17,000 bases of DNA from JBBTQE01 sp038065775 (GTDB lineage: Bacteria > Patescibacteriota > Patescibacteriia > Magasanikbacterales > GWA2-37-8), in NCBI GenBank assembly GCA_038065775.1, contig JBBTQE010000025.1, positions 1 through 17,000 of the forward strand. Direction: 5' to 3'. Every line of letters begins with the position of its first letter. Position 1 is the first letter of the stretch. The translations under genes and the position numbers were made by a program. Below the pieces are notes generated by a model that worked only from the letters and a program-made list of their open reading frames with translations, had not been told where the DNA came from and did no database searches. Below are positions 6,850 through 13,563 of the stretch, in pieces.

Positions 6850-8472
6850 ATGATGACTGGTTTGGAAAAAATTATTTTTTCAAAAAGCAAAATGTTTTAC
6901 GCGTTTTGTTTTTGTTTTATTCTCGGAGTAGGCGCGTTTTCGTTTATTGAAGAAGCGCGCTGGGTTTTTTATCTTTACATTTCTATTTTTGTCTTTTTAT
7001 TTTCCGCGATAATTTTTTGGGACAAAAGAATCGCCCGGTTTATTTTTTTATCCGTCTTGTTTTTCATCATCGGCGGATGGCGATTCGCGTCAACAATTCC
7101 AACCGGCGGATCAAACGAGATAAACCATTTCAATGGTTCAAGAATATTTTTGATCGGTCAAATCAGCAGTGAGCCGGATTTAAGAATCAGCGAGGCGAGG
7201 TATGTTTTAAATGTGAAGAGTTGCAAGACTCGTTCATTGGAATGCCCAAAAAATATATCCGGAAAAGTTATGCTTAAATTGCCTCTGCATCCGCAATATA
7301 ATTTTGGCGATACGTTGGAGGTAAGTTGCAGTTTGCAATCGCCCAAAAATTATCAGGAAGGTAATTTTAATTATATAGTTTCACATATAATCTCATTCGC
7401 TCGGAAGTCGTCAGGCAAGCCCGCCGCTTCGCTCGCTCATTTCGATTATGAAAAATATTTGGCCAAAGACAGGATATGGTCAATTTGTTCTAATCCAAAG
7501 GTTCTGTCCGTTTTCGCGCCAACAAAATTTTCGGTTAAAATCGTGAAATTGATTTATGATTTAAAATTATTTTTTCAAAATCAAATCGATCGTCTTTGGC
7601 CGGAGCCGCAAAGCAGTTTTGTGGCCGGATTGTTATATGGAAGTAAACGGGGGATGCCGCCGGATTTATTGGACAATTTTAACAGAACCGGCATCACGCA
7701 TATCATCGCGGTTTCTGGATTTAATATCAGCATCATCGCGACTTATCTGATGTTTTTTTTAATTTACATCGGTTTTTTTCGCCAGCGCGCGTTTTGGGTC
7801 GCTGTAGCCGGAATAATTTTTTTCGTGATTTTCACCGGCGCGTCAGCTTCGGTTGTTCGCGCCGGAGTAATGGGGGTTGTTGTTTTGCTTGCTCGTCATA
7901 TTGGACGCGCATCTCACGCCGGGAATATTTTAATTTTTACAGCGGCGGCGATGGCGTTGATAAATCCTTATGTTTTAATTTGGGATGTCGGTTTTCAACT
8001 TTCATTTTTGGCAACAATGGGTTTGATTTATTTATCGCCGCAATTTGAACGGAAGTGGAAATTTTTGGATCATAAATATCTTAAATTTTTAAAAGAAACT
8101 TTTGTCGCGACAATGTCGGCTATCATCGCAACGCTCCCATTAATTTTATTTCAGTTCGGCAGACTTTCAATTGTCGCGCCGTTTGTAAATATTTTAATTC
8201 TCTGGCTCATTCCGTTTTTAATGTTGTTCGGTTTTGCCGCGTTGGTTTTAAGTTTTATAATTTTTCCGCTTGGTCAGGCGCTGGCATGGCTCACCGGTCT
8301 TGGTCTTAATTATGTTATAATAACAGTAGATTGGTTTGGTGGAAAAAGTTGGTCAGCCGTTGAATTTAGCGTTCCGTTTTGGCTGATGGCGATAATGTAT
8401 TTAGCAATCTTTTTGTATGCGAAAAATTATGCGGCTAAAAGCAAAGGTTCTTCATTCGGAGGAGGGGTATAA
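6850..8472 (+). CDS. comEC: ComEC/Rec2-type DNA uptake channel, membrane part only
   Basis: ComEC forms the inner-membrane channel for single-stranded DNA in natural transformation. This 540-aa protein begins with hydrophobic helices, followed by a DUF4131-like soluble region (about 80-220). The Competence domain is recognised by FVAGLLYGSKRGMPPDLLDNFNRTG and HIIAVSGFNISIIATYL, and many membrane helices follow. It ends without the metallo-beta-lactamase domain that closes most ComEC proteins. A separate gene at 9502 encodes that domain. I chose the ATG at 6850, 2 bases after the leuS stop; the next codon is also ATG. The longer reading frame into leuS is not supported. A 75-bp repeat-like segment is inserted in frame at 7366-7440. 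The methyltransferase gene follows at once. Confidence 0.9.
   Translation: MMTGLEKIIFSKSKMFYAFCFCFILGVGAFSFIEEARWVFYLYISIFVFLFSAIIFWDKRIARFIFLSVLFFIIGGWRFASTIPTGGSNEINHFNGSRIFLIGQISSEPDLRISEARYVLNVKSCKTRSLECPKNISGKVMLKLPLHPQYNFGDTLEVSCSLQSPKNYQEGNFNYIVSHIISFARKSSGKPAASLAHFDYEKYLAKDRIWSICSNPKVLSVFAPTKFSVKIVKLIYDLKLFFQNQIDRLWPEPQSSFVAGLLYGSKRGMPPDLLDNFNRTGITHIIAVSGFNISIIATYLMFFLIYIGFFRQRAFWVAVAGIIFFVIFTGASASVVRAGVMGVVVLLARHIGRASHAGNILIFTAAAMALINPYVLIWDVGFQLSFLATMGLIYLSPQFERKWKFLDHKYLKFLKETFVATMSAIIATLPLILFQFGRLSIVAPFVNILILWLIPFLMLFGFAALVLSFIIFPLGQALAWLTGLGLNYVIITVDWFGGKSWSAVEFSVPFWLMAIMYLAIFLYAKNYAAKSKGSSFGGGV
7366..7440 (+). repeat. In-frame 75-bp repeat-like insertion in comEC
   Basis: The codons for FNY (7366-7374) are echoed by FDY just after the segment (7441-7449), as if the target was partly duplicated. 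Between them lies a 25-residue stretch ending FARKSSGKPAASLAH that does not fit the usual ComEC spacing between EG-F and FDYEKYL. The DNA is GC-rich (7393-7437), with TTCGCTCG present twice. It resembles a protein-coding palindromic repeat but differs from the leuS family. Confidence 0.6.
8458..8467 (+). promoter_or_regulatory. Strong ribosome binding site deciding a TTG start
   Basis: GGAGGAGGGG lies inside the last codons of comEC, 6 bases before TTG 8474. It is by far the best Shine-Dalgarno on the plus strand in this window. It argues for the TTG start over the in-frame ATG codons at 8417 and 8429, which have none. Confidence 0.75.
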
Positions 8473-8473
8473 T

Positions 8474-9037
8474 TTGGCGGCAAAATATTACGATGAAAAA
8501 GAAAAGTATTTGAATAGTTTTGAGCAGGGGAAGTTAATCCCTCTGCTTGGTGATGTTGAAGAAAAAAAGGTTTTGGATATTGGCGCCGGCACAGGCCGTA
8601 TTTCCGTTTATCTGGCAAATCGTGGAGCTAAAGTCACGGCGTTTGATTTATCGCCGAAAATGCTGGAGCTTGTCAGAAAGAAAAATCCGAAGATTCAGAC
8701 AATTGTCGGCGACGCGGAAAATCTGCCGTTTGAAGACAGCTCGTTTGATATTGCAATCGCCGCGTTTTTAATTGTGCATCTGAAAGACCCAGCCAAGTTT
8801 TTTGACGATGTGTATAGGGTTTTGAAAGATGGGGGAATATTTGTTGTGACAAACATAAACCAGAAAGAGGCGCCGCTCGTTAAAACTGATGAAGGCGAAA
8901 TAAAAATAGAGTCGTTTTATCATCGGCCGGAAAAAATTAAAGATATTTTGGAGTCGCTGGCGTTTAAAATTGAGAGAGAAATTTTTGTGAAAGAGAAAGA
9001 AGCTTGGGTTAATCAGATTGTCATGACGATAAAGTGA
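8474..9037 (+). CDS. SAM-dependent methyltransferase, class I, 187 aa
   Basis: It transfers a methyl group from S-adenosylmethionine to an unknown acceptor. Motif I is VLDIGAGTGR (about 33-42). It is followed by the acidic strand end VTAFDLS that binds the SAM ribose, then GDAENLPFEDSSFDIAIA and the Methyltransf_11/25-like VHLKDP region. There are no membrane segments. I place the start at TTG 8474, one base after the comEC stop, because of the strong ribosome binding site at 8458-8467. The protein then begins MAAKYYDEKEKYL, a normal beginning for this family. Starting at ATG 8417 would overlap comEC by 56 bases and add 19 residues. It is the last gene of the leuS-comEC unit. The substrate cannot be told from the sequence. 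Confidence 0.88.
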   Translation: MAAKYYDEKEKYLNSFEQGKLIPLLGDVEEKKVLDIGAGTGRISVYLANRGAKVTAFDLSPKMLELVRKKNPKIQTIVGDAENLPFEDSSFDIAIAAFLIVHLKDPAKFFDDVYRVLKDGGIFVVTNINQKEAPLVKTDEGEIKIESFYHRPEKIKDILESLAFKIEREIFVKEKEAWVNQIVMTIK

Positions 9038-9042
9038 TGGAC

Positions 9043-9085
9043 CCCGCGATGGAGAGATATGGTTTGCCATCTCTCGCATCGCGGG
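9043..9085. terminator. Long hairpin between convergent genes, no T run
   Basis: CCCGCGATGGAGAGAT (9043-9058) pairs with 9069-9085 in a stem of about 16-17 bp, with a single bulged G at 9076 and a 10-base loop. It sits between the methyltransferase stop (9037) and the stop of the minus-strand gene (9102). Neither side has a clear T tract, so it may be a transcript end or stability hairpin rather than a classical intrinsic terminator. Confidence 0.6.
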
Positions 9086-9101
9086 TGGATGTGGCGTCGT
9101 C

Positions 9102-9446
9102 CTATCCCCTCCTTCTGGCCGGATGGAGCAGCTTCTTGAGAAGTCTGTCCCTTGCCGCGGTCATGCGCTCTTCGGCCCTGGCGCTACGCACGAGCGGCGC
9201 GGTCATGGCGGCGCTTTCCGCCACCTGGAACACAACCAGGTAATCGAGATCCTCGTCGCTTGTCACGCCGAGTCGTTCGCGCACAGCCCTCTTCGCCAAG
9301 CCCAACTCAGCAGCGCGATTGATGACGGTCTGCATCAGCTCTTTGCTGGTTGGCTTCTTCGGGGCGAAGATTGAGCCCGCGACCCTTGACGGGTACATGC
9401 GTCTCATGACTCCCTTCCCTGCTTTTGCATCTCGAGGACGCCACAT
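9102..9446 (-). CDS. GC-rich orphan protein of unknown function, 114 aa
   Basis: I do not recognise a family. The protein is basic (RP, KK and RRR clusters) with predicted helices (about residues 30-60 and 75-110) and no signal peptide or membrane segment. The segment LAKRAVRERLGV followed by SDEDLDYLVV could be a small helical domain, but I do not claim DNA binding. An AGGAG 9 bases upstream (9456-9460) supports the ATG at 9446; a later ATG (MRRMYP) is possible. It has its own promoter (9470-9499) and a hairpin behind it. Codons end mostly in G or C, as in the genes at 1-499 and unlike all plus-strand genes. It lies antisense between the methyltransferase gene and the ComEC-like hydrolase gene, as if dropped into that unit. 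Confidence 0.75.
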   Translation of the reverse strand: MWRPRDAKAGKGVMRRMYPSRVAGSIFAPKKPTSKELMQTVINRAAELGLAKRAVRERLGVTSDEDLDYLVVFQVAESAAMTAPLVRSARAEERMTAARDRLLKKLLHPARRRG

Positions 9447-9469
9447 GATTAGATACTCCTTTATTTAGA

Positions 9470-9499
9470 AGTATAGTAGTGTTTTATCTTGCCAGTCAA
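9470..9499 (-). promoter_or_regulatory. Promoter of the GC-rich minus-strand gene
   Basis: Read on the minus strand: TTGACT (9494-9499), an 18-base spacer and TATACT (9470-9475). The predicted transcript starts near 9463, just ahead of the AGGAG at 9456-9460. The -35 box abuts the start codon of the rightward gene at 9502, so polymerase here could hinder that gene. Confidence 0.8.
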
Positions 9500-9501
9500 G
9501 T

Positions 9502-10359
9502 ATGGTATTTAAAAAGAAAGCAATAATTGCCGTTGTGGCAATGATACTCATTTTATTTATTGGTATTGTTTTTTATTATCGTTATTTTGGAAAACATCAG
9601 CGCGAATTTAAGATTATCTTTTTTGATATTGGCCAGGGGGACGCGGCGCTGATTCAGTTCAACAACGGCCAAAAGATGCTGGTGGATTGCGGGCCGGATA
9701 GAAAAATTTTATCAAAGCTCGGGCGGACTCTGCCTTTTTATGACAGAACGATTGATTTTTTACTTGTTACTCATCCCGATCTGGATCACTATGGAGGTTG
9801 CGCGGATATTTTGCGCAGGTATAAAATTAACACAATCATAATAAATGGCAAAGAAAAATTTGATTCATATTTTAAAATTTGGGATAGAGCGATGAGAAAT
9901 GAGGGGGCGGAAATTAAAATAATAAAAACCGCGGAAGAGTGGCTGGTCGCCAGCGCGACATTGGAATTTATGGTGCCTGATAGTTCGTTGGAGGCTGACG
10001 CGGAAAATGCGGAGGGAAATAATGCTTCCATTGTTTTTCGCCTGATAAATGAGCACAAAAAATATTTATTCACCGGTGACATTGAGGAGCCGCTTGAAAA
10101 AGCTTTGATCCTAAAATACTGCCTTTCAGCGTCAGATTGCCCAAAATTGAAATCCGATATTCTTAAGGTAGGGCATCACGGTAGCGACAGTTCTTCAAGC
10201 GAAGAATTTATAAACGCGGTTTCTCCGTCCAAAGCGATTCTGTCTGTTGGTAAAAATAAGTTTGGCCATCCATCTTTAAGAGTGTTAAGACGTTTTGAGC
10301 GGGCTGGAGTGGATAGCTTGCGTACTGATGAGTTAGGGGATATAGTTGAAAATCAGTAA
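9502..10359 (+). CDS. Membrane-anchored ComEC-like metallo-beta-lactamase-fold hydrolase
   Basis: This 285-aa protein has one N-terminal membrane helix (about 7-26) and then a metallo-beta-lactamase domain. The start of the domain, FFDIGQGDAALI, and the metal motif THPDLDHYGG (His91, Asp95, His96) are those of the ComEC C-terminal domain. So are LFTGDIE, LKVGHHGSDSSSS and SVGKNKFGHPSLRVL. In full-length ComEC this domain is thought to degrade the non-transported DNA strand outside the membrane. Here it is a separate protein, so it probably works beside the channel encoded at 6850-8472. The ATG at 9502 has no Shine-Dalgarno and no clear promoter. Its distance from the methyltransferase gene is explained by the antisense GC-rich gene in between. 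Confidence 0.9.
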   Translation: MVFKKKAIIAVVAMILILFIGIVFYYRYFGKHQREFKIIFFDIGQGDAALIQFNNGQKMLVDCGPDRKILSKLGRTLPFYDRTIDFLLVTHPDLDHYGGCADILRRYKINTIIINGKEKFDSYFKIWDRAMRNEGAEIKIIKTAEEWLVASATLEFMVPDSSLEADAENAEGNNASIVFRLINEHKKYLFTGDIEEPLEKALILKYCLSASDCPKLKSDILKVGHHGSDSSSSEEFINAVSPSKAILSVGKNKFGHPSLRVLRRFERAGVDSLRTDELGDIVENQ

Positions 10360-10369
10360 CTATTTTCAA
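10346..10369 (+). other. AT-rich hairpin over the hydrolase stop codon
   Basis: TTGAAAAT (10346-10353) and ATTTTCAA (10362-10369) are exact inverted repeats around an 8-base loop that contains part of the TAA stop. No T run follows. It could be a weak transcript signal; no function is assigned. Confidence 0.35.
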
Positions 10370-10411
10370 GTCTATCGGGTATATTATATATCAATTATTA
10401 ATCCGAATTGT

Positions 10412-11074
10412 ATGTTTAGAGCGGCGGGAATTTTGGCGGTGTTAGCTTTATTTTTTATCGCAGACGATGCCATTGCGGTCGCGACAACAACTGTGAATAA
10501 AAATAGTGTTCAACCGGTTACAGACCAAACCAATGATTCCGATTTGGATGGTTTAAAAAACTATTTGGAAGTCGCGCTGGGAACCGACTTAAATAATCCG
10601 GACACGGATGGCGATGGTTACAAAGATGGAGAAGAAGTTTACAGCGGCTACAATCCTCTCGCCGGCAACAAAGATAGAAACGCGCGCCGGCATGTTGAAG
10701 TGGATTTGGCCAAACAACAAATGCATGTGTATTTTAATAATATCAAAATCGGGTCAATTCCTGTTTCAACCGGGATGATTAAGACGCCGACCCCGAAAGG
10801 CACATTTAAAGTTTTTGCAAAAAAACTGGTTGTGAACTATATAGGCCCGGGATACAATTTCCCGAACACAAAGTGGAATCTGGAGTTTAAGAAAAGTTTT
10901 TATCTTCACGGCGCGTATTGGCACGATCATTTTGGATTGATGCCCATGAGTCACGGTTGTGTAAATATCGCGTATAACAACGCGGAGTTTTTGTATAAAT
11001 ATATGGATGTGAGCGACAAGGTTTGGGTTTATGGAAAGACGCCGGCCGGGCGGGTGCAGATCGTGAAAAATTAA
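10412..11074 (+). CDS. Secreted L,D-transpeptidase (YkuD domain) with calcium-binding-type repeats
   Basis: L,D-transpeptidases make 3-3 cross-links in peptidoglycan or attach proteins to it. The 220-aa protein has a signal peptide (about 1-23, ending AIA). After it come two Asp-rich TSP3/EF-hand-like repeats, DSDLDGLKN (42-50) and DTDGDGYKDGEE (64-75), which probably bind calcium. The YkuD domain (about 93-217) has His166 in YLHGAYW and the active-site motif SHGCVNI with Cys183. I chose the ATG at 10412 since it gives a clean signal peptide. The frame extends back to a TTG at 10346, but that would add 22 residues before the signal and overlap the preceding gene. No Shine-Dalgarno is seen. 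It acts outside the membrane on the cell wall. Confidence 0.92.
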   Translation: MFRAAGILAVLALFFIADDAIAVATTTVNKNSVQPVTDQTNDSDLDGLKNYLEVALGTDLNNPDTDGDGYKDGEEVYSGYNPLAGNKDRNARRHVEVDLAKQQMHVYFNNIKIGSIPVSTGMIKTPTPKGTFKVFAKKLVVNYIGPGYNFPNTKWNLEFKKSFYLHGAYWHDHFGLMPMSHGCVNIAYNNAEFLYKYMDVSDKVWVYGKTPAGRVQIVKN

Positions 11075-11081
11075 TTTCCTC

Positions 11082-11110
11082 TTGACATCAGCCGGTTGCT
11101 TTGTTATAAT
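11082..11110 (+). promoter_or_regulatory. Consensus promoter ahead of nusA
   Basis: TTGACA (11082-11087), a 17-base spacer and TATAAT (11105-11110): both boxes match the consensus in full. Transcription would start near 11117 and run straight into the hairpin at 11120-11147, leaving a leader of about 185 bases before nusA. Confidence 0.9.
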
Positions 11111-11119
11111 ATAACCATT

Positions 11120-11150
11120 AAAGAGCTTTCATACTGAAATGCTCTTTTTT
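11120..11150 (+). terminator. Terminator-like hairpin in the nusA leader
   Basis: AAAGAGC (11120-11126) pairs with GCTCTTT (11141-11147). Inside it TTTCA pairs with TGAAA, with one bulged T. A run of six T follows (11145-11150). It has the form of an intrinsic terminator and starts only a few bases after the predicted transcription start. It could attenuate nusA, or serve as the end of the transpeptidase transcript if nusA uses a later promoter. Confidence 0.8.
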
Positions 11151-11204
11151 GTTAGCAAAATTTGTGCTATCATATTTCTAATTCATTTTATTCATTTTTG
11201 CGTT

Positions 11205-11282
11205 CATAATGTTTTCGCTCTCCTCGTCCGCGAGGATTCGGGGATGTCCGCTGTGGCGGACATAACCCGCTCAAACATAATG
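11205..11282 (+). repeat. Structured GC-rich segment in the nusA leader
   Basis: The outer ends CATAATGTTT (11205-11214) and AAACATAATG (11273-11282) form an inverted repeat with one mismatch. Inside are two compact hairpins: TCCTCG/CGAGGA (about 11220-11235) and GTCCGC/GCGGAC with a TGTG loop (about 11245-11260). The DNA is GC-rich within an AT-rich leader. It may be an inserted palindromic element, a leader RNA domain, or both. Confidence 0.6.
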
Positions 11283-11300
11283 ACCGCAAATATTAAAAAT

Positions 11301-12527
11301 ATGTCAGAAATCACAAAGGCGATTCAGTTTCTCTGCGATGAGAAAAATCTTCCTTACGAGTCCGTAATGGAAGCTATTGAGCTCGCGTTGGCCGCGGCCT
11401 ATCGCAAAGATTTTGGCAACAAACAGCAAAATATTAAGGTTAAATTTGATCCTGAAACTGGCGGTATGAAAGCTTGGGATGTCAAGACTGTTGTTGAAAA
11501 TATTGAGGAAAGCGTGCTTGAGGCGGCTCAAGAAGAACTGGCAAAGAGAAGGGAAAAGGCGAAAGACGAGAACAGGGAATTGACCGAGGAAGAAACCGCA
11601 GACCTGCCTCGTTTTAATCCAAAAATAGAGTTGATGAAAACAGTCGCGAAAGAAATTCAGAAAAAAGCGAAGGTTGGAGATGTTTTGGAAATCGCATTAG
11701 AAATTCCAAGCGAATTTGGAAGAATGGCCGCGCAAACCGCCAAGCAGGTTATTATTCAAAAAGTCCGCGAAGCTGAACGCAATTTGGTGTTTAATGATTT
11801 TAAGGTCCAAGAGGGCCAGCTGGTTATGGGCACGATTCAACGCGTTGAGTCCAGAAAAATTTTGGTTGATTTTGGAAAAGTTACGGGCATTTTGCCGAGC
11901 GACCAACAAACCGGACGCGATCATTATCGTCCGGGCGCTCGCATGAAATTTTATTTGGCTTCGGTGCAAATGTCTCCTCGCGGGCCTGAAATAATTTTAT
12001 CAAGAAATCATCCGGGCATGGTAAAAGAGATTTTTAAACAAGAAATTCCTGAAATTGGCGATGGTTTGATAGAAGTCAAGGGGATTGCTCGCGACGCGGG
12101 TTACAGATCAAAGGTGGCCGTGTTCACAAGCGACGAAGCGATAGATCCGATTGGATCTTGCATTGGGCAAAGAGGAGCCAGAATTAATACAATTATTGAA
12201 GAGCTGGGTGGTGAAAAAATTGATATTATTCAATACAGCGAAGACGCGCGAGAATATATTTCGCATGCTTTATCTCCGGCAAAAATTATGGAGGTTAAAC
12301 TTGATGAGTCGGTTAAGACCGCGGAAGTGAGTGTTGTCCCGGATCAGTTTTCGCTTGCGATCGGCAGAAGCGGACAGAATGTTCGTTTGGCTGCCGAATT
12401 GACCGGGTGGAAAATAAATGTGGTTGAGGCGGGAACAAATAATGTTGTTTCAAGCGACAACGCCGAGGAAAAAGCGGCCGAAGAAAAGCCGACAGAGGAC
12501 GCCGCGGCAAGTGAAAAAAGTGAATAA
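11301..12527 (+). CDS. nusA: Transcription termination/antitermination factor NusA
   Basis: NusA binds RNA polymerase and nascent RNA and adjusts pausing, termination and antitermination. The 408-aa protein has the N-terminal polymerase-binding domain (beginning MSEITKAIQFLCDEK, with AIELALAAAYRKDFG). An S1 domain follows (about 170-235), then two KH domains with IGQRGARI (near 288) and AIGRSGQNVRLAAE (near 352). The tail is acidic and Glu/Ala-rich; there are no E. coli-type C-terminal repeats. I chose the ATG at 11301, where NusA homologs begin. An ATG at 11280 would add 7 residues but lies in an inverted repeat. The frame also opens back to 11139 with a hydrophobic stretch that does not belong to NusA. 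The leader holds a terminator-like hairpin that could allow self-regulation. yidC follows after 14 bases. Confidence 0.95.
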   Translation: MSEITKAIQFLCDEKNLPYESVMEAIELALAAAYRKDFGNKQQNIKVKFDPETGGMKAWDVKTVVENIEESVLEAAQEELAKRREKAKDENRELTEEETADLPRFNPKIELMKTVAKEIQKKAKVGDVLEIALEIPSEFGRMAAQTAKQVIIQKVREAERNLVFNDFKVQEGQLVMGTIQRVESRKILVDFGKVTGILPSDQQTGRDHYRPGARMKFYLASVQMSPRGPEIILSRNHPGMVKEIFKQEIPEIGDGLIEVKGIARDAGYRSKVAVFTSDEAIDPIGSCIGQRGARINTIIEELGGEKIDIIQYSEDAREYISHALSPAKIMEVKLDESVKTAEVSVVPDQFSLAIGRSGQNVRLAAELTGWKINVVEAGTNNVVSSDNAEEKAAEEKPTEDAAASEKSE

Positions 12528-12541
12528 ATAAATTAGAAATT

Positions 12542-13300
12542 ATGCTTTCCATATTTAACACGTTGTTGTATCAACCGATATTTAATATTTTTGTTTTTTT
12601 GTATAACACAATTCCCGGCCACGATGTCGGCGTTGTAATTCTGGTGGTTACAATATTAATTCGGCTCGCGCTTTATCCGCTGACGAGTTCTTCTATAAAA
12701 GCGCAAAGATCGTTGCAAGAGCTACAGCCAAAAATGAACGCGATAAAACAGCAATACGCGGATGATAAGCAAAAACAGACGCAGGCGATCATGGAGCTTT
12801 ATAAAACGAGTAAGGTAAATCCGCTCGCTTCTTGTTTGCCGATGCTTATTCAGCTTCCCATTTTGATCGCTTTGTATATGGTATTGCGCGACGGTCTGGC
12901 CTCAAATAATCTAGCCAATGCTCTGTATCCGTTTATAAGTAATCCCGGAAAAATAAATGATATGTCTTTTGGTTTTCTCAACATGGGAAAGCCAAACACA
13001 TTTTTGGCGGTGCTTGCCGGCATGGCTCAATATTGGCAGGCAAAAACAATGTCTAGAAAAACGCCTCCGAAGGAAGCCGGCGGTGGCGCAAAGGATGAAG
13101 CGATGATGTCAATGATGAATAAGCAGATGCTTTATTTTATGCCTGTAATGACCGTGGTAATCGGTTTCAGTTTGCCGGCCGGATTAACGCTGTATTGGTT
13201 TTTTGGCACAGTGCTTATGTTTCTTCAACAGATGTATCTAAATAGAAAAAATACCGCCGTGCCGCAGGATGGCGTGATTGAAGGAAAAATTGTCAGCTAA
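12542..13300 (+). CDS. yidC: Membrane protein insertase YidC (short Oxa1/SpoIIIJ form)
   Basis: YidC inserts and folds membrane proteins, alone or with SecYEG. This 252-aa protein lacks the large periplasmic domain of Gram-negative YidC and resembles the five-helix Gram-positive/organelle form. Membrane helices are seen at about 10-22, 28-46 and 97-114 and twice in the C-terminal half. The arginine of the hydrophilic groove is Arg41, in TILIRLALYPLT. The charged coiled region (about 52-90), ending YKTSKVNPLASCLPMLIQLPI, is typical. The protein ends GLTLYWFFGTVLMFLQQMYL and a short tail. It begins 14 bases after nusA, and the PRC-barrel gene follows 2 bases after its stop. Being next to nusA, not rnpA/rpmH/jag, is unusual. 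Confidence 0.95.
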   Translation: MLSIFNTLLYQPIFNIFVFLYNTIPGHDVGVVILVVTILIRLALYPLTSSSIKAQRSLQELQPKMNAIKQQYADDKQKQTQAIMELYKTSKVNPLASCLPMLIQLPILIALYMVLRDGLASNNLANALYPFISNPGKINDMSFGFLNMGKPNTFLAVLAGMAQYWQAKTMSRKTPPKEAGGGAKDEAMMSMMNKQMLYFMPVMTVVIGFSLPAGLTLYWFFGTVLMFLQQMYLNRKNTAVPQDGVIEGKIVS

Positions 13301-13302
13301 AT

Positions 13303-13560
13303 ATGAATATCAATCTTCACAAATTAACAAACCTTCCGGTGCATACCGAATCAGGCCAAAAACTCGGAAAGGTTTATGATTTGGAGATTGACATTGATAC
13401 CCATAATGTTCAGCGCTATCTTGTTCGCAATAATATTTTGAGCGCGAAATTTTTTTTGATTCAAAATTCGCAGATAAAATCCATCTCTGATGAAAAAATT
13501 GTTGTTTACGATGCGGCGTTATTAAATTTAGCTAAAGCGGATATAGCTCCGGAAGAGTAG
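13303..13560 (+). CDS. PRC-barrel domain protein, 85 aa
   Basis: A small all-beta protein that fits the PRC-barrel family (as in the RimM C-terminus and photosynthetic reaction centre H subunit). The pattern is a short strand, ESGQKLGKVYDLEIDIDTHNVQRYLV, then FFLIQNSQIKSISDEKIVVYD. It fills the whole protein, so there is no partner domain, signal or membrane helix. PRC-barrels often bind RNA-processing or membrane partners, but its role here is unknown. It starts 2 bases after yidC, which implies joint translation and perhaps a link with membrane or translation functions; that is inference. The palindromic element at 13564 follows at once. Confidence 0.8.
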   Translation: MNINLHKLTNLPVHTESGQKLGKVYDLEIDIDTHNVQRYLVRNNILSAKFFLIQNSQIKSISDEKIVVYDAALLNLAKADIAPEE

Positions 13561-13563
13561 AAA

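Noticed and set aside
9034..9243. Plus-strand frame over the GC-rich gene
   Set aside because: The minus-strand frame has a promoter, ribosome site and longer length; the plus frame lacks these and covers the hairpin.
10357..10400. Possible promoter before the transpeptidase gene (TATATTATATA)
   Set aside because: No acceptable -35 box at 16-18 bases; AT-rich DNA gives such matches by chance.
10346..10411. TTG start extending the transpeptidase upstream
   Set aside because: It would put 22 residues before a good signal peptide and overlap the previous gene with no ribosome site.
11139..11300. N-terminal extension of NusA with a hydrophobic stretch
   Set aside because: Its ATG lies in the terminator-like hairpin, the extension is unlike any NusA, and homologs begin at MSEITKAI.
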